NCBI GenBank assembly: GCA_964345035.1 | Contig: CAYFPO010000001.1 | Coordinates: forward strand, 62,001 to 126,000 | Reading direction: 5' to 3' | DNA length: 64,000 bases | Source: CAYFPO01 sp964345035 | Lineage (GTDB): Bacteria; Fidelibacterota; Marinisomatia; SCGC-AAA003-L08; GCA-002704045 | Shown here: positions 57,265 through 64,000 of the stretch, piece after piece | How the letters are laid out: each line of letters begins with the position of its first letter | Position numbering within the stretch: position 1 is the first letter of the stretch | Made by a program: the position numbers and the translations under genes | The notes under the pieces: generated by a model | What the model saw: the letters and a program-made list of their open reading frames with translations, nothing else | What the model was told of the DNA's origin: nothing | Database searches by the model: none

Positions 57265-59010
57265 ATGAAAATATTTAGTATTATAATTTCATTGTGTACT
57301 TTGTCATTAATACTTGGTGATGATTGCAATGAGTTAGATCCTTTCGATTATGGAATGTGTGATATGTGGCTTGGCTGGGGTTGGAACGGAGAAGAATGTG
57401 AGGGCATATCCGGATGTTCCACAATAAATTCAAATGGTATTGATGACGCAGATTGGTTTTTTATTTCATACGAAATATGTATGGATGAATGCAGTCTGCA
57501 CGATAGTAATCATGGCGATATGAATGAAGATGACAATATTGATATTTTAGATATTGTTATATTGGTGAATATCATCCTTGAAATAATCGATCCTAATGAT
57601 CATCAGGTTTGGGCTGGAGATCTGAATTTTGATGAAACCATTGATATTCTGGATATCATTCTTACCATTGAACTTATACTGGGTGGAGATTTCGCAGGGA
57701 TGTCCTCTTGGGAGATAATCCAACAGGAAATACTGGATCAATCCTGTATTTCCTGCCATGTTACCGGTAATTTTTATGCTGATCAATCTGGATTAATTCT
57801 CACAGCAGATATTGCTTATGAAGAAATGCTGAACATAACACCTGTAAATTCATCTGCAGCTGAGGATGGATTGGTTATACTCAGCGATTCTGGTGGACTG
57901 TTAGCATTACAGACAAGTTACTTGTGGGAAAAAGTTGATGTTTGGAACCAGGAGCATTTTTATTCTGATCACCCCAATTATGGATCAACTATGCCAATGG
58001 GAGGCCCATTTTTAACCCAGGGTGAGTTAAATTTCATTGAACAGTGGATTTTTGAAGGTGCTCCAGATACAGGATCGGTTGCTGATGTGGTCCTATTGAA
58101 TGATGATACGATGTGGGCACCCACAGAATTTATTCCACTTGATCCTCCGGAAAACGGAATGCAAATTCATCTGAATCCATTTGAAGTCTGGGAAAATAAT
58201 GAACGGGAAATATTTTATTATACACCATTGGATACAATAGATGATCTCTATATTCAACGGATTGAGATTTCCATGAAGCCAGGATCCCACCATTTTATAT
58301 TGTATAATTTTGAAGAAGGAATACCACCACCGTGGATACCAAATGCCTATGAAATTAGGGATATTCATGATGAGGATGGAAATTATATAGATGAAACTTT
58401 TTATCCGATGTTGTATCACAGATTTGTGGCAGGCACACAAATTCCATATACCAATTATGCAATGCCGGAAGGTGTTGCATTACGTCACTCATCAAATTTC
58501 GGGTTCGATGTAAATTCACATTTTCTGAATCCCTCAGATTCGATCTATTATGGTGAAGTGTACACCAATCTTCACTTGGTTGATCCATCAGAAGTTGAAC
58601 ATATTGCTGAGATCTTTGATTTAACCAATACTGAGATCGTGCTGCCGCCAAATGAAGAAACCACATTGGAAATGACATTTATGTTTTCTGGTGACTTTTC
58701 CGGCATAAACCCAATTCCACCAGGGACTGATTCCATATTCGTTTTTCAGTTATTTTCCCATGCTCATGAACTGATGACTCGGTTTGATGTGGAATTTATA
58801 GGTGGTGAACTGGATGGTGAGTTGATCTATACAGCATTGGATTGGGAACATCCTCCCATGTTTGAATTAGATCCACCTCTGGTTATCACAACCGGGCAGG
58901 GATTAAAACTGGAAGTAACCTATAACAACTGGCGTGAAGATGAAGTTAATTTCGGATTTTTCAGTACAGACGAAATGATGATATTGTTTGGGCATTATTA
59001 TACTGATTGA
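57265..59010 (+). CDS. Exported protein with internal dockerin pair, CxxCH motif and copper-monooxygenase-like domain
   Basis: 581 residues. Signal peptide (first 18), a Cys-rich stretch, then two dockerin repeats at about 84-140 (GDMNEDDNIDILDIVIL, GDLNFDETIDILDIILT), internal rather than C-terminal. Next comes CISCH (161-165), a c-type heme-binding motif in a cytochrome-like stretch. The C-terminal 300 residues resemble the type II copper ascorbate-dependent monooxygenase fold: MKPGSHHFILYNF and FSHAHELMTRFDVEF carry the His ligands expected for that family. Substrate unknown. The M20 gene begins at the base after its stop. Confidence 0.75.
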   Translation: MKIFSIIISLCTLSLILGDDCNELDPFDYGMCDMWLGWGWNGEECEGISGCSTINSNGIDDADWFFISYEICMDECSLHDSNHGDMNEDDNIDILDIVILVNIILEIIDPNDHQVWAGDLNFDETIDILDIILTIELILGGDFAGMSSWEIIQQEILDQSCISCHVTGNFYADQSGLILTADIAYEEMLNITPVNSSAAEDGLVILSDSGGLLALQTSYLWEKVDVWNQEHFYSDHPNYGSTMPMGGPFLTQGELNFIEQWIFEGAPDTGSVADVVLLNDDTMWAPTEFIPLDPPENGMQIHLNPFEVWENNEREIFYYTPLDTIDDLYIQRIEISMKPGSHHFILYNFEEGIPPPWIPNAYEIRDIHDEDGNYIDETFYPMLYHRFVAGTQIPYTNYAMPEGVALRHSSNFGFDVNSHFLNPSDSIYYGEVYTNLHLVDPSEVEHIAEIFDLTNTEIVLPPNEETTLEMTFMFSGDFSGINPIPPGTDSIFVFQLFSHAHELMTRFDVEFIGGELDGELIYTALDWEHPPMFELDPPLVITTGQGLKLEVTYNNWREDEVNFGFFSTDEMMILFGHYYTD

Positions 59011-60168
59011 TTGAAAATACACCATGAAATAAATAATATTAGGGATACCATCATCTCCACACGGAGGGATATCCACAAACATCCGGAACTGGGTTTTCAG
59101 GAATTCCGAACTGCAAAACTGGTGTCAGACCGATTGGCTGAATTTGGAATTGATGTGCAAACTGAAGTGGGCAGAACAGGAGTTGTGGGTACACTTACGG
59201 GAAATAAAGAAGGTCCCTGTATTGCACTGCGGGCAGATATGGATGCCCTCCCTATGCAGGAAACCGGCGATGCGGAATATAAATCGGTGAATGACGGTGT
59301 GATGCACGCATGTGGTCATGATGGACATACTGCTATGTTATTGGGTGCTGCTCAAGTTCTGTCACAGAAAAAAGACCAAATAAATGGATCCGTAAAATTC
59401 ATATTCCAACCGGCTGAAGAAGGTGACGGTGGTGCACAATATATGATCAAAGACGGATGTCTGGAAGGTGTAGATGAAATATATGGAATCCATTTATGGA
59501 ATTATCAACCTCTTGGTACCGTTGGAGTTAAACCGGGTCCAATACTTGCCGCTGCAGATATTTTTGAGATCAAAATTACAGGCAAAGGCGGGCATGGCGC
59601 AGCTCCTCAAGGTACTGTAGATGCGGTTGTGGCGGCATCACAACTGGTGCAGTCTTTTCAGACCATTGTAAGCCGGAATACAAATCCCCTTGAGAGCACT
59701 GTGGTAACTGTTGGTAAAATTAATGGCGGGCAAAATTTCAATATCATCGCAGATGAAGTGACCTTACAGGGGACCACACGTGCTTACACGGAAGAAAATC
59801 GTCAACTCATAAAAACAAGAATGAAGGAAATTGTGGAAGGTACTGCAAAAATATTTGGTGCAAATATACAAATGCAATACACTGATGGTTACCCACCAAC
59901 TGTAAATAATGAAAAATGTGCTGAGAAGGTGCTGAACACTGCAAAACTAGTAGTAGGTGATGGTGCTGGATATCCGTACCTATCCATGGGGGGTGAGGAT
60001 TTTAGTTATTATGGTCAGAAGGTCCCAGCATGTTTCTTTTTTGTGGGCTCCGCTCCATCTCACCGTGAACCTATGAGTGTACCCCACCATTGTTCCCATT
60101 TTGATATTGATGAGAAAGCTCTATTGGTGGGAAGTACTTTATTTGTATATTTATTGGAAATCAATTAA
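59011..60168 (+). CDS. M20 family amidohydrolase (N-acyl-amino acid/hippurate hydrolase type)
   Basis: 385 residues, TTG start immediately after the preceding stop. Opening RRDIHKHPELGFQEFRTA, metal ligands in MHACGHDGHTAMLLG and FIFQPAEEGDGGAQYMI, later GKGGHGAAPQGTVDAV and a C-terminal MGGEDFSYY. Cytoplasmic; removes acyl groups from amino acids or related amides. The exact substrate cannot be read from sequence. Confidence 0.92.
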   Translation: MKIHHEINNIRDTIISTRRDIHKHPELGFQEFRTAKLVSDRLAEFGIDVQTEVGRTGVVGTLTGNKEGPCIALRADMDALPMQETGDAEYKSVNDGVMHACGHDGHTAMLLGAAQVLSQKKDQINGSVKFIFQPAEEGDGGAQYMIKDGCLEGVDEIYGIHLWNYQPLGTVGVKPGPILAAADIFEIKITGKGGHGAAPQGTVDAVVAASQLVQSFQTIVSRNTNPLESTVVTVGKINGGQNFNIIADEVTLQGTTRAYTEENRQLIKTRMKEIVEGTAKIFGANIQMQYTDGYPPTVNNEKCAEKVLNTAKLVVGDGAGYPYLSMGGEDFSYYGQKVPACFFFVGSAPSHREPMSVPHHCSHFDIDEKALLVGSTLFVYLLEIN

Positions 60169-60261
60169 ATAAAAAAATAATAAAATTAGATTCAATTACA
60201 GGTATGAAAAACCCGGAGATGATTTATGAGAAAAATTTCAATCAAGCATATCCCGCTATCT

Positions 60262-60395
60262 TGGCGGGTTATCACAATTGGAAAAAGAGGTGATACTTCA
60301 GGTAAATGGAAATATCACAGTAAGTTACAAAGTAATAACGGGAAATGATTATACTGCTCAATTGGCGGGTTATACCAAACAGTGCTGGCGGGTTA
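60262..60395 (+). repeat. Three copies of TGGCGGGTTA in a gene-poor stretch
   Basis: The 265 bases between the M20 gene and the methyltransferase hold TGGCGGGTTA at 60262, 60363 and 60386. The first copy pairs with an upstream CCCGC (60252-60256) and could form a small hairpin. Short open frames of 24-50 codons exist here but resemble nothing known to me. This may be a recombination junction. Confidence 0.4.
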
Positions 60396-60433
60396 ATCAT
60401 TGTTATACCAAAGAAACAAATGGGAACTGAATC

Positions 60434-61243
60434 ATGAAAGATAAAATATTGTCTGAATACTCTAAAGCCATAAGTGGTAGTAATAAGACTGTCGTTTCAA
60501 ACACAGGTCAAGCCAAGTTTGCAGACTATTCTGAAGATGAATTGAAAAATCTACCTGAGGGGGTAGAAGATCAATCCTTTGGATGCGGCAATCCATTAGC
60601 ATTTAGTGATGTTCAACTTGGTCAAACTGTATTGGATTTGGGTTGTGGGGCGGGCTTGGATCTTTTGCTTGCTGTAGAGCGTGTTGGCAATGGAGGAAAA
60701 GTCATTGGAGTAGATATGAATGACGATATGGTTGCCTTAGCGAAAAAGAGAACGTCACAATTTAGCAATATTGAAATACGCAAAGGCGAAATTGAAAACT
60801 TACCAATTAAGTCTGGATCAATTGATTGGGTTATTTCAAATTGCGTCATTAACCTATCACCTAATAAACAAAAGACCTTTTCTGAAATAGCCCGAGTATT
60901 AAAGCCGCAAGGTCGAATGCTGGTATCTGATATTGTTGCGGAACAGCTACCTTGGTGGGTAAGACGTTGTGGTATTCTCAATGCAGCCTGTGGGGGAGGT
61001 GTTATTTCAGAACAAGAATATTTGAATGGCTTGCAGTTAGCAGGTATCAACGACTGTAAAGTTATTGCCAGGCAATATTATGAACCCAGCCAGCTTGCAT
61101 CTATTGTTACAGATGCGGCTCCAAAATTCGTGAGTAGTATAAAATGTTGTGGGCATTCCGTTCTCCAATCTATTTTAACAAAGATAGCTGTGCCCATTGC
61201 CAAGAACCTATGGAGTGCAAAAATTGGTGCGAATGTAAGTTAA
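60434..61243 (+). CDS. SAM-dependent methyltransferase, arsenite methyltransferase-like
   Basis: 269 residues. Class I methyltransferase fold with TVLDLGCGAGLDLLLAVERV. ArsM-type Cys residues are in SFGCGNPLAFSD, ISNCVINLSPNKQ and CGILNAACGGG; in characterised ArsM enzymes corresponding Cys bind As(III). LPEGVEDQSFG and IEIRKGEIENLP also match that group. It would methylate arsenite, but no ArsR-type regulator is near. It is followed at once by an attC-like site, so it may be an integron cassette. Confidence 0.75.
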   Translation: MKDKILSEYSKAISGSNKTVVSNTGQAKFADYSEDELKNLPEGVEDQSFGCGNPLAFSDVQLGQTVLDLGCGAGLDLLLAVERVGNGGKVIGVDMNDDMVALAKKRTSQFSNIEIRKGEIENLPIKSGSIDWVISNCVINLSPNKQKTFSEIARVLKPQGRMLVSDIVAEQLPWWVRRCGILNAACGGGVISEQEYLNGLQLAGINDCKVIARQYYEPSQLASIVTDAAPKFVSSIKCCGHSVLQSILTKIAVPIAKNLWSAKIGANVS

Positions 61244-61244
61244 G

Positions 61245-61335
61245 GTATAACAAGGCAAATGTACTCGGACAGCCAAAAGCTGCGCCGCTCGTTCCTCGCT
61301 CTGCTTTTTGCTGCTGGTGATGCGGGGCGTTAGCT
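61245..61335 (+). other. attC-like recombination site
   Basis: Starts with GTATAAC two bases after the methyltransferase stop and ends GGGCGTTAGCT. TAAC (61248-61251) can pair with GTTA (61329-61332), and an inner arm CAGCCAAAAGC (61270-61280) pairs with GCTTTTTGCTG (61303-61313), one mismatch. Position, length (about 91 bases), GC-rich character and the terminal GCGTTAG resemble integron attC sites. No integrase gene is in the window, and the outer arms are weak. Confidence 0.45.
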
Positions 61336-61378
61336 GGCATCAGGTTTGAAAAGGCAGACAATTGATATTAAAAAAAAT

Positions 61379-62491
61379 ATGACAATACTTGTCTTAGGCG
61401 GATACGGCGGAACGGGAAAAGTGTTTTGCCGGTATCTTCTCAAAGAAACCAATTTTAATGTGATCGTCGCTGGCAGGAGACTCGAAAAAGCCGAAGAATT
61501 AGCTGACAAATTGAAAAAGGATTTCTCACCAGATCGAATTTCCGCCCGGTATGCGGATGCTTCCAATGTAGAGAGTCTTCGCAAGGCATTTCATGACATC
61601 GATTTTGTGTTGGTAGCCGCCACTACAACAAAATGGGCGAAACAGATCGCGGAAACGGCACTTGAGGCAAGCATTGATTACCTGGATATCTACTTCCAGC
61701 AGGATGTATATCCAGTGCTTGAAACAATGAATCAACGGATCAAGCAGGCTGGACGCTGCTTTATCACGCAGGCAGGTTTTCATCCTGGATTGCCGGCAGT
61801 CTATGTCCGGAAAGGTGCTCAATATTTCGACAGATATGACAAAGCGATCATTGCTTTTGCGATGAATGCCCGGATTGAAGAATCCGAATCAGTCCTTGAG
61901 ATAGTCGATTCGATCGCCGATTATAAACCGGAATTCTATCAAAACGGAAAATGGAAAATCGGGACATACAAAGATGCCATCAAGATTGACTATGGGAACA
62001 GGTTTGGCGTTCGGAGTAGCATGCCCCTCGATATGGTTGAAATCAAACCATTGCCGGAGATGTTCAGTTTGCGGGAAACCGGAGTTTTTACGATAGGATT
62101 CAACTGGTTTACAGATTATTTGCTCTTTCCGCTCATGATGCTTTCATATAAGGTTAAAAAAGGTTCATTTCGGCATTTCTGGGCTAAGCTGCTTTTCTTT
62201 GGGATCAATAAACTTTCCAGCGCGAAAGAAGGAGTTGTTTTTCTGCTTCAGGCTGAAGGAGAAAAAGATGGAAAACACCGAAATATTGAAATTCTTTCCG
62301 AACACGATAGTGGCTATGATTTTACGGTCATTCCAGTGATCGCATGCTTGAAGCAATATTTTGATGGGTCTATCCGCAAACCCGGTCTCTGGATGATGGG
62401 ACACATCATAGACCCAGACAGATTGTTCAGTGATATGGAAGAAATGGATGTCAAAATTCAAACGCTAATCACAAACAAAGATGCCAGCTAA
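61379..62491 (+). CDS. Saccharopine dehydrogenase-like NAD(P)-binding protein
   Basis: 370 residues from ATG 61379, chosen because the nucleotide-binding strand ILVLGGYGGTGKVFCRYLL follows at once; an upstream TTG at 61346 is possible. Rossmann domain with IVAGRRLEKAEELA and DFVLVAATTTKWA, then AGFHPGLPAVYVR. A membrane-associated stretch, FTDYLLFPLMMLSYKV, is seen in the eukaryote-like trans-acting enoyl reductase/saccharopine dehydrogenase-like group. Substrate unknown. Codon usage and GC look higher than in neighbouring genes, consistent with transfer. Confidence 0.75.
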   Translation: MTILVLGGYGGTGKVFCRYLLKETNFNVIVAGRRLEKAEELADKLKKDFSPDRISARYADASNVESLRKAFHDIDFVLVAATTTKWAKQIAETALEASIDYLDIYFQQDVYPVLETMNQRIKQAGRCFITQAGFHPGLPAVYVRKGAQYFDRYDKAIIAFAMNARIEESESVLEIVDSIADYKPEFYQNGKWKIGTYKDAIKIDYGNRFGVRSSMPLDMVEIKPLPEMFSLRETGVFTIGFNWFTDYLLFPLMMLSYKVKKGSFRHFWAKLLFFGINKLSSAKEGVVFLLQAEGEKDGKHRNIEILSEHDSGYDFTVIPVIACLKQYFDGSIRKPGLWMMGHIIDPDRLFSDMEEMDVKIQTLITNKDAS

Positions 62492-62527
62492 AACGTTATA
62501 TGTTTTAATTAAATAGGGTGAAATAAG

Positions 62528-62818
62528 ATGAATTCAATAAAGATAATTCTAATGGTGGTTTTTTGTTTTTGGGCCTGTAATGATAATTCGGCTGGATCAG
62601 GAGTCAATGAGAGTAAATATAGTTTTAATCTTAATGTTACTGATGATTCAGGTAATCCACTCTCAGGTTTAGAATTCTGGGTCAAATACGGCTTATTAGG
62701 TTTGGGTAGTGTTAATTCTAATTTTGGTAGAGAAAGTACCAATCTTCCATTAACAACAATTCAATTTGCCATTGCCGAAGAATCCAAGAATGTATTATCT
62801 CTTTATAAAGGGAAATAA
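62528..62818 (+). pseudogene. Truncated lipoprotein with a cut sorting domain
   Basis: 96 residues: signal with a lipobox-like end (FCFWAC, Cys 17), an Ig-like strand FNLNVTDDSGNPLSGLEF, then LTTIQFAIAEESKNVLSLYK. The last stretch looks like the beginning of the sorting-type domain (TTIQFAIPEESxVxLSIY) that normally continues for about 50 residues. The frame stops after KGK, so the gene appears shortened. It directly abuts the next fragment. Confidence 0.6.
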
Positions 62819-63058
62819 ATGACACCCCTTTTAGACAGATTTAATATTTATTCCGAAGATGAACTTATTGCTTATGAACAAAAAGAATTTGTCGCCGGTA
62901 ATCTAAATTCTCATATTGAATTAAGACCCTATCAGGAAAAAGCCGTTTCCCGTTTTGAATATTTTCTGAACGGTTATCAACAAAAGAAAAAACCAACACA
63001 TCTTTTATTTCACATGGCAACAGGAAGTGGTAAAACCATTAGGGTCAAGACTGGTTAA
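62819..63058 (+). pseudogene. 5' fragment of a restriction-type DEAD/DEAH helicase (Res/HsdR-like)
   Basis: 79 residues: RPYQEKAVSRFEYFLNGYQQ then LLFHMATGSGKT, the Q-like and Walker A regions of type III/type I restriction helicase subunits. After GKT the homology breaks (IRVKTG) and a stop follows; the DEAH box and all later motifs are missing. AAAGGGA precedes the ATG. A remnant of a lost restriction system. Confidence 0.75.
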
Positions 63059-63091
63059 GAGTATGAGAATCTTTGTAAATTTTTGTAATCT

Positions 63092-63862
63092 ATGATCCAG
63101 GTAATTTCACTCACAAAAACCTTCTCAAAATCTCAGAATATTCTCAAAGGATTTCTGAATAAATCCTCTGTTCCCTCTATCACTGCAGTTGATAATATTA
63201 GTTTTACTTGTAAGCCAGGTCGAATTTTTGGTTTGATCGGTCCGAATGGTGCAGGAAAGACCACCACGCTCAGAATGATCGCAACCATGTTAAATCCATC
63301 CGCCGGGTTCATACGTGTAGGCGAATTTGATACCGTAACCCATCCAATTGAAGTACGTAAAAAACTTGGATTCCTGAGTGGTAATACAGGATTGTATGAC
63401 CGTTTAACTGCTGAAGAAATGGTACAATATTATGCAGATCTGTATGGAATGAGATCAGACGATTATAATTCGAGACGAAATGAAATTTTTCAAATTTTGG
63501 ATATGAATGAATTTGCAGCCCGAAGAATCGGTAAACTCAGTACGGGAATGAAACAGAAAGTGAGTATTGCAAGAACAATAATACATAATCCGGATGTTGT
63601 GGTGTTTGATGAACCCACCTCCGGTCTGGATGTGATTACATCTAAAAATATTGTGGATCTCATTAAACGCTGCAAGGAGGAAGGTAAGACTGTGATATTT
63701 TCAACCCATCGTTTTGGTGAATTAAAATTGCTGTGTGATGATCTTGCCATTATCCACAAAGGAAAAATCTATCATGATGGTACTTTTGATGAATTTGAAA
63801 ATAATATGAAAGCAAATACTCTTGAAGAAGAATTTATCAGGCTGGTAGGGGAACAATCTTGA
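63092..63862 (+). CDS. natA: ABC exporter ATP-binding protein, NatA-like
   Basis: 256 residues. Walker A GPNGAGKTTTLRM, Q-loop region KLGFLSGNTGLYDRLTAEE, signature LSTGMKQKVSIART, Walker B VVVFDEPTSGLDV and the switch His in FSTHRFGEL. The FLSGNTGLYDRLT phrase and the ABC-2 permease following it match NatAB (sodium efflux) type transporters; the transported substrate is inferred. Its TGA overlaps the TTG start of the permease. Confidence 0.88.
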   Translation: MIQVISLTKTFSKSQNILKGFLNKSSVPSITAVDNISFTCKPGRIFGLIGPNGAGKTTTLRMIATMLNPSAGFIRVGEFDTVTHPIEVRKKLGFLSGNTGLYDRLTAEEMVQYYADLYGMRSDDYNSRRNEIFQILDMNEFAARRIGKLSTGMKQKVSIARTIIHNPDVVVFDEPTSGLDVITSKNIVDLIKRCKEEGKTVIFSTHRFGELKLLCDDLAIIHKGKIYHDGTFDEFENNMKANTLEEEFIRLVGEQS

Positions 63863-64000
63863 AACGGATTTTTGTAATATTCAAAAAAGAACTGGTGGAT
63901 ACCGTCAGAGACAGAAAAGCTATGTTTTTTATGGTTATTTTTCCGATTTTATTGTTTCCGTTGATCATTGGAGTGACTGTAAAAATTCATTTGAATGTAA
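63859..64000 (+). CDS. natB: ABC-2 type permease, NatB-like (3' end outside window)
   Basis: TTG start overlapping the natA stop (TTGA). The visible 47 residues begin MKRIFVIFKKELVDTVRDRK, then a membrane helix AMFFMVIFPILLFPLIIGVT, the standard opening of ABC-2 permeases. The rest is beyond the window. Confidence 0.82.
   Translation, partial: MKRIFVIFKKELVDTVRDRKAMFFMVIFPILLFPLIIGVTVKIHLNV

Noticed and set aside
61170..61361. Minus-strand ORF across the methyltransferase end
   Set aside because: It spans the attC-like hairpin and has no ribosome site or recognisable domain.

Overview
This is an AT-rich bacterial window, with one 100-base run of N at 13131-13230. The best fit is the FCB group, most likely Candidatus Neomarinimicrobiota (Marinimicrobia/SAR406) or a close relative. 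This is an inference from protein style: secreted proteins end either in a YPNPFNP-type sorting domain or in a pair of dockerin-like repeats, many carry GCxDxxAxNYDPxA Cys-rich repeats, and quinone synthesis is the menaquinone type. There is no 16S rRNA gene to confirm it.

Layout. 1-1374 (minus): end of a cytochrome bc-type operon (HEAT-repeat membrane protein, Rieske protein). 1539-1621: tRNA-Leu(UAG). 1643-14043 (minus): four secreted or lipid-anchored proteins built from cohesin-like, GDEIGVFD-type, lamin-tail, Cys-rich and Asp-rich modules; the last is split by the gap. 14253-16724 (minus): clpP, trigger factor and an SRPBCC protein. 16894-28638 (plus): a TPR protein, a small BamE-like protein and four exported dockerin-tailed proteins (beta-helix, YHYH, subtilisin, M6 metalloprotease). 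28719-32534: copper ATPase, RNase HI and trhO.

32566-48523 (minus) is the centrepiece, a compact aromatic amino acid supraoperon in the order trpL-trpE-G-D-C-F-B-A-pheA-tyrA-aroF-pepC-aroA-E-C-[transposase relic]-K-B-Q. It holds all seven shikimate-pathway steps, all tryptophan steps and the Phe/Tyr branch enzymes; a separate chorismate mutase lies just upstream. In front of trpE I found an unannotated leader peptide containing Tyr-Phe-Trp-Trp-Tyr. It is followed by mutually exclusive antiterminator and terminator hairpins, so the whole block looks controlled by ribosome-mediated attenuation that could sense all three aromatic amino acids. Two genes in the block, aroK and trpB, carry in-frame short-repeat insertions, and the aroK one abuts a RAYT transposase relic.

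48536-57090 (minus): a CDF metal transporter, chorismate mutase, a NapH-like polyferredoxin fused to TPRs, an FG-GAP/ASPIC dockerin protein and menBACE. 57265-60168 (plus): a dockerin/CxxCH/copper-monooxygenase-like protein and an M20 amidohydrolase. 60169-63058 looks like acquired or decayed DNA: an arsenite methyltransferase-like gene followed by an attC-like site, a saccharopine dehydrogenase-like gene, a truncated lipoprotein and a truncated restriction-helicase gene. 63092-64000 begins a NatAB-type ABC exporter. No stretch longer than 300 bases lacks a gene call. No CRISPR array, complete insertion sequence or rRNA was seen.
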